From positions 1 through 12,005 of the forward strand of contig JANQGN010000342.1 of assembly GCA_028277295.1 (NCBI GenBank): a stretch of 12,005 nucleotides of DNA, read 5' to 3'. The translations under genes were made by a program, and so were the position numbers. The stretch is from Rhodospira sp. (lineage in GTDB: Bacteria > Pseudomonadota > Alphaproteobacteria > Rhodospirillales > Rhodospirillaceae). The notes under the pieces were generated by a model that saw nothing but the letters and a program-made list of their open reading frames with translations, was not told the origin of the DNA and ran no database searches. This document shows positions 6,658 to 12,005 of this stretch, piece after piece (position 1 is the first letter of the stretch; every line of letters begins with the position of its first letter).

Positions 6658-7833
6658 ATGCCGAACCCCGCCGAGCCTTCCGGCCCCTTCAACGATGGCC
6701 CTGGTTCGCGACCCGCCGGCCAGCGCATTGCGGTGGTGTCCGACGCCGAGCCCGAGCGCAACGGTGTCGGGGCCTATTACGCGGATCTTGTGGAACACCT
6801 GCGCGATCACGTGGCCGACGTGGCGGTGTTCGGCCCGGGCGGCGATCCGGACCTGGGCAGTCTGTCGCTGCCCCTGCCTGGCGACTCTACCCAGAAAATC
6901 CTGCTGCCCAACCTGATGACGGTGCGCCGGCGGTTGATGGCCTTTCGGCCCCATGCGGTGGTGGTGCCCACGCCGGGACCCTGGGGGTTGCTGGGCGCGC
7001 GCCTGGCGGGATCGGTGGGCGCCGGGTTGATCGTCGGCTTCCACACACACTATGAGCGTTTGGCGGATCTCTATTGGTCGAGCGGCCTGGGGGCGATTCC
7101 GCGCTCCTACATGCGGTTGGCCAATCGCTTTCTGTTCGACCGTGGGGCGGTGGTGCTGGCCAACTCCCATGCCATGGCGGACGCGGCCCGGTCCCTGGGC
7201 GCGCGCCGGGTCGACCTGATGGGCACGCCCATCCCGCGCCTGTTCATCGATCCCCCTGTGAGTCCGCTGGCGGAACAGGTGACGCGGGTGCTGTTCGCCG
7301 GTCGGCTGGCACCGGAAAAGAACGTTCAGGCGGTGGTGGACGCCGCCCGGGATCATCCGGACATGAGGTTCACCATCATCGGCGATGGCCCATTGCGCGC
7401 CGTCATCGAGGACCAGGCCCGCGACCTGTCCAACCTGGCGGTGCCGGGCTGGCTGCCACGGGCGCGCTTGCCGGGGGCGCTCGATGCCTGCGACGTGCTT
7501 GTGTTGCCGTCCCACGTGGAGTCCCTGGGGACCGTCGCCCTGGAGGCGCTGGCGCGCGGGCGCAATGTGCTGGTCTCGGCCCATTGCGGCATCACCGAAT
7601 GGCCGATGCTTGACCGTGCCTTGTTCCGAATCGGCGACGGCGAGACCGTCAGCCAGGCCCTGGGCCGGGTGGCCAGCCTGGATGTCACCATCCGTCAGCG
7701 CAAGGCGGGGATGGGCGCCGAGGGGGCGCGGGAGATGAACGCCTGGGCCATCAAGGGCTGGCTGGACGTGCTGGCCAATCATGGGGCCGCCCTGGATGGC
7801 GACGGCGGGGCGAACAGGCGCGCCGATGGCTGA
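6658..7833 (+). CDS. GT4-family glycosyltransferase (GT-B fold)
   Basis: 391 residues from ATG 6658, with AGGGA and AAGG 5-8 bases upstream. A GTG at 6652 overlapping the previous stop is an alternative start that adds two residues. The N-terminal Rossmann half has IAVVSDAEPERNGVGAYY at 24-41, the Gly-rich acceptor-side loop, and FHTHY at 128-132. The C-terminal donor half has GRLAPEKN at 215-222, IIGDGP near 241, and the retaining-GT4 E-x7-E motif ESLGTVALE at 288-296. GT4 enzymes use nucleotide sugars to glycosylate lipids, inositol, malate or growing glycans. The pattern is closest to mannosyl/glucosyl lipid transferases of the MgtA/PimB type, but neither donor nor acceptor can be set from sequence. 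There is no signal peptide, so it is likely cytosolic or peripheral at the inner membrane. The deacetylase start overlaps its end by 8 bases, so the two are probably translated together. Confidence 0.88.
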   Translation: MPNPAEPSGPFNDGPGSRPAGQRIAVVSDAEPERNGVGAYYADLVEHLRDHVADVAVFGPGGDPDLGSLSLPLPGDSTQKILLPNLMTVRRRLMAFRPHAVVVPTPGPWGLLGARLAGSVGAGLIVGFHTHYERLADLYWSSGLGAIPRSYMRLANRFLFDRGAVVLANSHAMADAARSLGARRVDLMGTPIPRLFIDPPVSPLAEQVTRVLFAGRLAPEKNVQAVVDAARDHPDMRFTIIGDGPLRAVIEDQARDLSNLAVPGWLPRARLPGALDACDVLVLPSHVESLGTVALEALARGRNVLVSAHCGITEWPMLDRALFRIGDGETVSQALGRVASLDVTIRQRKAGMGAEGAREMNAWAIKGWLDVLANHGAALDGDGGANRRADG

Positions 7834-8527
7834 GGCTGATCGGCCGGGCCGCCGGGCCGTCGTCTCCATCCACGACGTGATGCCGGACACCCTGTCCCGG
7901 GTCGAGGGCTTGCTCGACCTGTTGGACAACCACGGTCTTGGGCCGGTGGATCTGCTGGTGGTGCCGGGGCTGGACTGGCACCCCGCCCAGATCGACCGCC
8001 TGCGCGCCTGGCAGGGGACGGGCCATCGCCTGGCCGGCCACGGCTGGCGCCACAAGGTGGACCACGTCCGCGGCTGGAAACACCGCGTGCATAGCCTGCT
8101 GGTGTCCCGCGACGTGGCCGAGCACCTGGCCCTGGACGCCGATGGCATCGCCGCGCTTATCCGCCGGTGCCATGGCTGGTTCGGGGCCCACGATCTGGTG
8201 GTGTCGGACCTTTATGTTCCGCCGGCCTGGGCCATGGGGGCGATTCCGCGCGCCCGCCTGAAGGACCTGCCGTTCCGCCGTCACGAGGTGTTCGGGGGGA
8301 TCCTGGACGCGCGGACCGGGCGGCTCCGGCCGTCGCCCATGATGGGATTCGAGGCCGATACAGGGGGCCGCGTCTGGCCGGTGCGGCTGTTCAACGCCGT
8401 CAACCGTGCCTGGGTGGCCGCCGGGGGCGGGCCCCTGCGGGTGGGCATCCATCCTTACGACCTGGAGTACCGCCTTGCCGGTGACTTGCGGCGGGTGATC
8501 GCGCGGTTGGGGATCATGCCGGTCTGA
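7826..8527 (+). CDS. DUF2334 polysaccharide deacetylase-like protein (NodB-type fold)
   Basis: 233 residues from ATG 7826, which overlaps the glycosyltransferase stop by 8 bases. An in-frame ATG at 7781 would overlap more and is less likely. DUF2334 proteins belong to the carbohydrate esterase 4-like deacetylase superfamily. The motif SIHDVMP at 14-20 gives the metal/catalytic Asp17, GHGWRHK at 71-77 gives the metal pair His72 and His76, and GIHPYDLEYR at 207-216 gives the C-terminal His209. The short VPPAW segment matches the family core. The length is typical. There is no signal peptide, so it probably acts in the cytosol on a precursor rather than on cell wall. By analogy with glycosyltransferase-deacetylase pairs such as BshA/BshB or HpnI/HpnK, it may remove an N-acetyl group from the sugar added by the upstream enzyme. 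That role is inference. Confidence 0.85.
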   Translation: MAEADRPGRRAVVSIHDVMPDTLSRVEGLLDLLDNHGLGPVDLLVVPGLDWHPAQIDRLRAWQGTGHRLAGHGWRHKVDHVRGWKHRVHSLLVSRDVAEHLALDADGIAALIRRCHGWFGAHDLVVSDLYVPPAWAMGAIPRARLKDLPFRRHEVFGGILDARTGRLRPSPMMGFEADTGGRVWPVRLFNAVNRAWVAAGGGPLRVGIHPYDLEYRLAGDLRRVIARLGIMPV

Positions 8528-9140
8528 CCGCCGTCCCGTTGGCCCAGGCGAGCGCGTCCTCCAGGCGATCATCGCCCCAGAACAGTTCCCCGTCGCCGGT
8601 CACGAAGCTGGGGGCCCCATAGACCCCGTGGGCCATGGCGTCTTCGCCAGCCTGACGCAGGGCCGCCTTCACGTCCGCGTCGGCGGCGCGCGCCACAAGG
8701 GCGGCGCCGTCCAGACCCGCGCTGTCCAATGCCTCCGTCACCACGGCCGGGTCGGCGACATCGCGGCCGTCACCAAACGCGGCCTGGAACACGGCGCGGA
8801 TGGCCCGCGCCCGGTCCGCGTTGTCCTCCACGGCGGTCGCGGCCCGGGCCGCCAGCAAGCTGTGCGCGGGGAACGGGTCGGGCCGCGTCAGTGCCAGCCC
8901 GCGCGCCGCGCAGCGCCGGGCCATGTCGCGCCACATGTTGGCGCCCTTGGCGGGATACAGATTGAAGGGCGACGTGTCCCACCCCTGCGCTTTGAAGATC
9001 GGCCCGAGCAGGAACGGCCGCCAGCGGATCGCGACGTTGGCCCGCGCGGCCTCGTCCTCCAGGCGCATCACGGCGAGGTAGCTGTAGGTGGAGGCAAACT
9101 CGACGTAGGCTGTCAGGGCGGCGGCGGCGGTGGTTGTCAT
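8514..9140 (-). CDS. 2-hydroxychromene-2-carboxylate isomerase family protein (DsbA-fold, GST kappa-like)
   Basis: 208 residues from the ATG at 9140-9138. The ATGA overlap with the upstream hydrolase gene indicates coupled translation, and AAGGAC lies about 7 bases before the start. The thioredoxin-like opening YVEFASTYSYLA (12-23) has Ser17 where DsbA has its redox cysteine, as in HCCA isomerases and kappa glutathione transferases, which use glutathione rather than a disulfide. The helical insert follows, with FNLYPAKGANMWRDMARR at about 59-76, and the cis-Pro loop GAPSF is at 175-179 (Pro177). The founding enzyme acts in naphthalene degradation, but no aromatic-degradation genes are nearby, so a glutathione-dependent isomerase or transferase with unknown substrate is a safer reading. 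Its last 14 bases overlap the 3' end of the convergent deacetylase gene. Confidence 0.9.
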   Translation of the reverse strand: MTTTAAAALTAYVEFASTYSYLAVMRLEDEAARANVAIRWRPFLLGPIFKAQGWDTSPFNLYPAKGANMWRDMARRCAARGLALTRPDPFPAHSLLAARAATAVEDNADRARAIRAVFQAAFGDGRDVADPAVVTEALDSAGLDGAALVARAADADVKAALRQAGEDAMAHGVYGAPSFVTGDGELFWGDDRLEDALAWANGTAVRPA

Positions 9141-10138
9141 GGGCGTGTCCTTTCGATGGGGTGGCCCGTCTCGGGCTCGACGAACCGGCCCAGGCGCACG
9201 GCCGTCTGCCCCTGGCGCGGGCGCCGCGAGGGCATGATCAGCACGCAGTCGTCATGAGGGGTCACCACCGGCCGGTCGCCATCGTGACCGATCAGGGTGC
9301 CGGCCGGCCCCAGGGTTTCCATGCCGATGAAGGGGCCGGCGAGGGTGAAGCGCTCGGCGCCGATCGTGACGGCGTGAGTCACCTCGATGAATCGCTGCGC
9401 GGGTGGCGATGATGGCGGCAGCGCCGCCCGGGCGACGGCTGGGTCAACGATGCCGCTGGCCAGCAGGAAGCGCCAGGTGACTTCGCGGGCGACGGTGACG
9501 CTGGCCTCTTCCCAATGCTGGCCGCATTCCACCAGCAAGGCGGCGCGCGGATCGGCCGGGTCGCCGAACTGGGCGTAGTCGCGCAGGCGCGTGCCCGCCG
9601 CGTGACCAGCGTCGGAGACCACCAGGGCCGGCGCCCCGACCCGGCGGGCCAGCGCCCGGCCCTTGGGCCAGGGGCCGGCCAGCATCAGGGGCGGTGTCCG
9701 GTGTTGCATGGAGTGGATGTCCAGCAGCAGGTCGACGGTTCCCACCAGGGGGCGGAGCGCGCGGGCTCGGGTCAGTTCGACGCTGGTGCGGGGTCCATCC
9801 AGGACCGATGGCGACCACAGCCGGTTGAAGTCCTCGTCCACGAAGCGCGAGGACGCCGGCCGGGCCGGGTCGAATCGCCGGTAGGCGGCCACATCGACAA
9901 AGGCCAAGGTGAGCCGGCCGGTGATGGGACGCACACCGTCCCGCAGCAGGTCATCCAGCACGATCGCGCCGCAGAGTTCATTGCCGTGCACCACGGCGGT
10001 GACCATCACGTGCGGTCCACGGCGTCCCGCGTCAAAGCTGTGCACCCAGGGGATGCCGGCGTTGCCGTCCTTGTGGCACGCGATGTCGGGTGGTGACAAC
10101 TCGACCGGATAGTCAGGGGCGACGGGCGCCTGCTCCAT
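9137..10138 (-). CDS. Succinylglutamate desuccinylase/aspartoacylase family zinc hydrolase
   Basis: 333 residues from the ATG at 10138-10136. The AstE/AspA family is a carboxypeptidase-like group of zinc enzymes that hydrolyse N-acyl amino acids such as succinylglutamate or acetylaspartate. The zinc motif VVHGNELCG places His51 and Glu54, the third ligand is His142 in LLLDIHS, Asn105-Arg106 sits in FNRLW, and the catalytic Glu is likely Glu204 in LLVECGQH. The extra C-terminal beta domain typical of the family is present. It lies 26 bases downstream of the ArgE-type gene on the same strand and overlaps the isomerase gene by 4 bases. No other arginine-succinyltransferase (ast) genes are here, so a dedicated AstE role is not supported. 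Deacylation of an N-acyl amino acid or related amide is the safe call. Confidence 0.88.
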   Translation of the reverse strand: MEQAPVAPDYPVELSPPDIACHKDGNAGIPWVHSFDAGRRGPHVMVTAVVHGNELCGAIVLDDLLRDGVRPITGRLTLAFVDVAAYRRFDPARPASSRFVDEDFNRLWSPSVLDGPRTSVELTRARALRPLVGTVDLLLDIHSMQHRTPPLMLAGPWPKGRALARRVGAPALVVSDAGHAAGTRLRDYAQFGDPADPRAALLVECGQHWEEASVTVAREVTWRFLLASGIVDPAVARAALPPSSPPAQRFIEVTHAVTIGAERFTLAGPFIGMETLGPAGTLIGHDGDRPVVTPHDDCVLIMPSRRPRQGQTAVRLGRFVEPETGHPIERTRP

Positions 10139-10146
10139 GGACGATG

Positions 10147-10151
10147 CCTCC
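10147..10151 (-). promoter_or_regulatory. Ribosome binding site choosing the start of the AstE/AspA-like gene
   Basis: GGAGG (minus strand) lies 8 bases before the ATG at 10138. The longer in-frame start at 10213 would overlap the upstream deacetylase gene by 49 bases and lacks such a site. Confidence 0.65.
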
Positions 10152-10164
10152 GGCGGGGCTGTGG

Positions 10165-11340
10165 TCAGGCGGCGGAGCAACGCGTGATCAGGCGGCGCAG
10201 CACGGCCTCGCACTGGTCCACTTGGTCGAGGGCGATGAACTCGTTTGGCTTGTGTGCCTGGGCGATGTGACCGGGGCCGCAGACCACCGTGGGGATGTCG
10301 GCGCTGTTCTGGAACAGCCCGGCCTCGGTGCCGAAGGCCACCTTGGCGTGGTCATTGCGCCCCGTCAGGGCCTTGGCGAAGGCCACCACGTCGGCGTCGG
10401 CGCGGGTGTCCAGGGCCGGGAAGGCGGCACCCTCGGTGATCGAGATGCCGCAGGTGGGATCGATGGCGGTCATGCGAGGAAGCAAGTCCGCATCGATGAA
10501 GCCCTGGATCGCCTCCAGCAACCGGGTGTGGTCATCGCTGGGCAGGGAGCGGATCTCGAACACGAACCGGCAGTCCCTCGGGACGATGTTCAAGGCCGTG
10601 CCGCCGGAGATCACCCCAGTATGCAGGGTGGTGTGGGGGATGTCGAAGTCCGTGTCGAACGGCCCCTCGGCTTCCAGGCGGCGAGCCAGACCCTTGATGA
10701 AGGCGATCAGTTCGGCGGCGTACTCGATCGCGTTGACGCCTTGGGGCGCCAGGCTGGAATGGGCCTCCAGGCCGCGAACATGCACGTCGAAGCCCCGCTT
10801 GCCCTTATGGGCGATGACCACCGCCATGCCGGTGGGTTCGCCAACCAGGCACAGGCGCGGCCGCAGCGTCAGCGGTTCGCCGTTCAGCATGGCGATCAGG
10901 CGGCGCACGCCGATACAGCCCACCTCCTCATCGTAGGAGAAAGCGAAGTGGATCGGGGTCTTCAATGGAGCCCTGGTCATCTCCGGCACCAGCGTCAGGG
11001 CGACGGCGATGAAGCTCTTCATGTCGGTGGTCCCGCGCCCGTAGAGCCGACCGTCCCGCCGGACCACGGTGAAGGGGTCGGTGTGCCAGTCCTGGCCGTC
11101 GACGGGGACCACGTCGGTATGCCCCGATAACAGGACGCCGCCCCGGTCCTCGGGGCCAATGGTCGCGTAAAGGTTGGCTTTCTGACGATTCTCGCTATAA
11201 ACGAGCCGGCTGTCCACGCCGTGGCCGGCCAGGTAGTCCTGAACGAAGGCCATCAGGTCCAGGTTCGACTCGCGGCTGGTGGTGTCGAAGCCAACCAGGC
11301 GGGCGATCATCTCCGGGCTTGTCATATGGATGGCGGGCAC
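10165..11340 (-). CDS. argE: Acetylornithine deacetylase (ArgE-type, M20 peptidase family)
   Basis: 391 residues from the GTG at 11340-11338, close to the roughly 385 of E. coli ArgE. It is a cytosolic di-metal amidohydrolase that removes acetate from N-acetylornithine. Metal and catalytic residues are all visible: GHTDVVP with His74 and Asp76, GRGTTDMK with bridging Asp106, SYDEEVG with catalytic Glu138 and metal Glu139, GEPT with Glu168, and HKPNEF with His363. The dimerisation domain lies at about 180-290. GGAGG 9 bases before the GTG supports this start over the in-frame ATG at 11325. Related M20 enzymes (succinyl-diaminopimelate desuccinylase, other N-acyl amino acid deacylases) are possible, but GHTDVVPVDGQDW and GRGTTDMK are typical of ArgE. 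Many alphaproteobacteria recycle acetyl groups by ArgJ, so this copy may serve catabolism; its AstE/AspA-like partner points the same way. Confidence 0.88.
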   Translation of the reverse strand: MPAIHMTSPEMIARLVGFDTTSRESNLDLMAFVQDYLAGHGVDSRLVYSENRQKANLYATIGPEDRGGVLLSGHTDVVPVDGQDWHTDPFTVVRRDGRLYGRGTTDMKSFIAVALTLVPEMTRAPLKTPIHFAFSYDEEVGCIGVRRLIAMLNGEPLTLRPRLCLVGEPTGMAVVIAHKGKRGFDVHVRGLEAHSSLAPQGVNAIEYAAELIAFIKGLARRLEAEGPFDTDFDIPHTTLHTGVISGGTALNIVPRDCRFVFEIRSLPSDDHTRLLEAIQGFIDADLLPRMTAIDPTCGISITEGAAFPALDTRADADVVAFAKALTGRNDHAKVAFGTEAGLFQNSADIPTVVCGPGHIAQAHKPNEFIALDQVDQCEAVLRRLITRCSAA

Positions 11341-11349
11341 GAGGCGTGA

Positions 11350-11354
11350 CCTCC
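11350..11354 (-). promoter_or_regulatory. Ribosome binding site supporting the GTG start of the ArgE-type gene
   Basis: GGAGG on the minus strand lies 9 bases before GTG 11340 and 24 bases before the alternative ATG 11325. Confidence 0.6.
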
Positions 11355-11371
11355 CATGGGCGGGGACAGAG

Positions 11372-11397
11372 CCAGCGGTGGCGCGGGCGCCCGCTGG
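11372..11397. repeat. Inverted repeat in the leader of the ArgE-type operon
   Basis: CCAGCGG (11372-11378) and CCGCTGG (11391-11397) form a perfect 7-base inverted repeat around a 12-base centre that itself contains most of a GCGGGCGCCCGC palindrome. It lies 32-57 bases upstream of the GTG start. It could be an operator or an mRNA hairpin. Chance in GC-rich DNA is not excluded. Confidence 0.3.
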
Positions 11398-11545
11398 AGC
11401 GTCCCATCATGAGCGCCCGGTGGCGTTAGGGTCCAGGGAAAGCGGGGCCGGAACGGCCGGGGCGCGGCTCGCGCGGGACCTCACGCGATCGCTCCGCCCC
11501 TGGCCAGTTTAAAAGTGTTCCAATTTTTTATCGCCTGGCCATTGC

Positions 11546-11573
11546 ATGATGAGTGCCCTAGTACCATTCTCAA
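11546..11573 (-). promoter_or_regulatory. Candidate sigma-70-like promoter for the ArgE-type operon
   Basis: On the minus strand TTGAGA (11573-11568, 5 of 6 to TTGACA) is followed after 16 bases by CATCAT (11551-11546, 4 of 6 to TATAAT). It lies at the upstream edge of a conspicuous AT-rich island (about 11505-11577) in otherwise GC-rich DNA. If used, the leader would be about 200 bases long. Prediction is from hexamer similarity only. Confidence 0.3.
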
Positions 11574-11615
11574 GTTAACGCGGCGGGCGTCGCATCGTCC
11601 GCCTGCTCCTCCGCG

Positions 11616-11653
11616 AGGTCAGATACGTATGGTGTTCGGTCTGATCTTTTTTT
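11616..11653 (+). terminator. Probable rho-independent terminator, first of two
   Basis: AGGTCAGA (11616-11623) pairs with TCTGATCT (11640-11647) as an 8-base stem with one G·T wobble around a 16-base loop. The T-run at 11647-11653 follows directly. The stem is AT-richer and the loop longer than usual, so it may be weak or conditional. Confidence 0.5.
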
Positions 11654-11729
11654 AAGTCCAGCCCTTTCCCGGGGTGCGTCGGCACGCCTCAGCCACGTGT
11701 CTACCCCTCTCGCCCCGGGGACGAGATGT

Positions 11730-11766
11730 GCCGGCGGCCCGCGATCGGGTCGCCGGCCTTTTTTTT
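11730..11766 (+). terminator. Strong rho-independent terminator, second of two
   Basis: GCCGGCGGCCCG (11730-11741) pairs with CGGGTCGCCGGC (11746-11757) as a 12-base stem with one G·T wobble and a CGAT loop. One C and then eight T (11759-11766) follow. The orientation is plus strand only, since the opposite side has no T-run. This is a textbook intrinsic terminator. Confidence 0.88.
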
Positions 11767-12005
11767 GCGCGTGGCAGGCTCGCCAGGGTGATGGACGGGC
11801 CGTGACGCGGTGTCCACGCCCGACTCCGATCTGCCTTTCCCAGTTCCGCTTCGCCATCGTGCCACCCAACGATCGTATACGGTGGAAAAGGGGGGCGTGG
11901 CCTTCGGGCGGGGCTTGGGGCGGACCCGGCAGGGGCCGGCGCGAAAGATATGGTCGCTGGTCATCCCCGTGCCGCCCGGACGACAGGACGCGCCCAATGG
12001 ACGGA
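11767..12005. other. Right-edge region without a supported gene
   Basis: After the strong terminator no convincing coding sequence is seen. Minus-strand open frames in this area run through the terminator stem and its T-run (encoding poly-Lys) and have no recognisable domain. An ATG at 11997 on the plus strand, with AGGACG upstream, could begin a gene that continues outside the window, but three codons are not enough to call it. Confidence 0.5.

Larger units (their letters stand above)
11579..11766 (+). ncRNA. Possible small RNA or regulatory leader transcript ending at tandem terminators
   Basis: Two plus-strand intrinsic terminators lie here with no plus-strand coding gene upstream until 8527, yet terminators imply a transcript. 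The AT-rich island at about 11505-11577 is a plausible promoter region. A short RNA could end at 11653 or, by read-through, at about 11766. Alternatively this is the 5' leader of a gene starting beyond the right edge (an ATG at 11997 is too close to the edge to judge), with the terminators acting in attenuation. The sequence does not resemble 6S, SRP, tmRNA or RNase P RNA as far as I can tell. The start coordinate is nominal. Confidence 0.25.

Noticed and set aside
6463..8148. Minus-strand open frame of 561 codons across the sulfotransferase, GT4 and DUF2334 genes
   Set aside because: It crosses three real genes on the other strand. Its length is due to the scarcity of stop codons in GC-rich antisense frames.
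10090..11130. Plus-strand open frame of 346 codons opposite the ArgE-type gene
   Set aside because: It is antisense to a clearly conserved M20 enzyme, with shadow-frame composition and no domain.
11499..11541. Paired CCTGGCCA copies as an attachment site or mobile-element end
   Set aside because: They are only 8 bases long, contain the palindrome TGGCCA and have no integrase or transposase nearby; kept only as part of the AT-rich island remark.
11546..11578. Possible ten-codon leader peptide MMSALVPFSS before the first terminator hairpin
   Set aside because: It has no ribosome binding site and no run of one regulatory amino acid, so attenuation by translation is not supported.
11570..11869. 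Minus-strand open frame of 99 codons at the right end
   Set aside because: It reads through both terminator hairpins and T-runs, has no family resemblance and has mixed codon bias; treated as noncoding.

Overview
The window is GC-rich with strongly G/C-biased third codon positions. Its gene content (a COQ10-type protein, UbiE, a MenA-type prenyltransferase, a BKACE enzyme and an ArgE-type deacetylase) fits an alphaproteobacterium, most likely a Rhodospirillales-type organism. That placement is inference from gene content and composition, not a database match. Genes are densely packed and fall into four blocks plus one noncoding tail. No tRNA, rRNA, CRISPR array, insertion sequence or phage gene was seen.

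Block 1 (1-413, minus) is the start of a secreted protein of unknown function that runs off the left edge. Block 2 (871-4252, plus) holds a COQ10/RatA-like lipid-binding protein, the quinone C-methyltransferase UbiE, a MenA-type prenyltransferase and a bile acid:sodium symporter family (BASS) transporter. The first three form a coherent isoprenoid-quinone set. UbiE can serve both ubiquinone and menaquinone, and MenA implies a menaquinone branch, so the organism may make both quinones. Converging on the transporter is a single minus-strand beta-keto acid cleavage enzyme (4260-5090).

Block 3 (5378-8527, plus) is a compact three-gene operon: a membrane-anchored PAPS-type sulfotransferase, a GT4 glycosyltransferase and a DUF2334 NodB-like deacetylase. 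It reads like a small pathway that transfers a sugar, deacetylates it and sulfates the product. This is the most interesting uncharacterised system in the window.

Block 4 (11340 down to 8514, minus) is an ArgE-type M20 deacetylase, an aspartoacylase/succinylglutamate desuccinylase family enzyme and a DsbA-fold 2-hydroxychromene-2-carboxylate isomerase family protein. The last two overlap by 4 bases. Its 3' end overlaps the 3' end of block 3 by 14 bases.

The last 665 bases (11341-12005) have no convincing gene. They hold an AT-rich island that looks like a promoter region, followed on the plus strand by two rho-independent terminators (11616-11653 and 11730-11766). No plus-strand coding gene ends within 3 kb upstream of them, so an unannotated small RNA or a regulatory leader is the simplest explanation.
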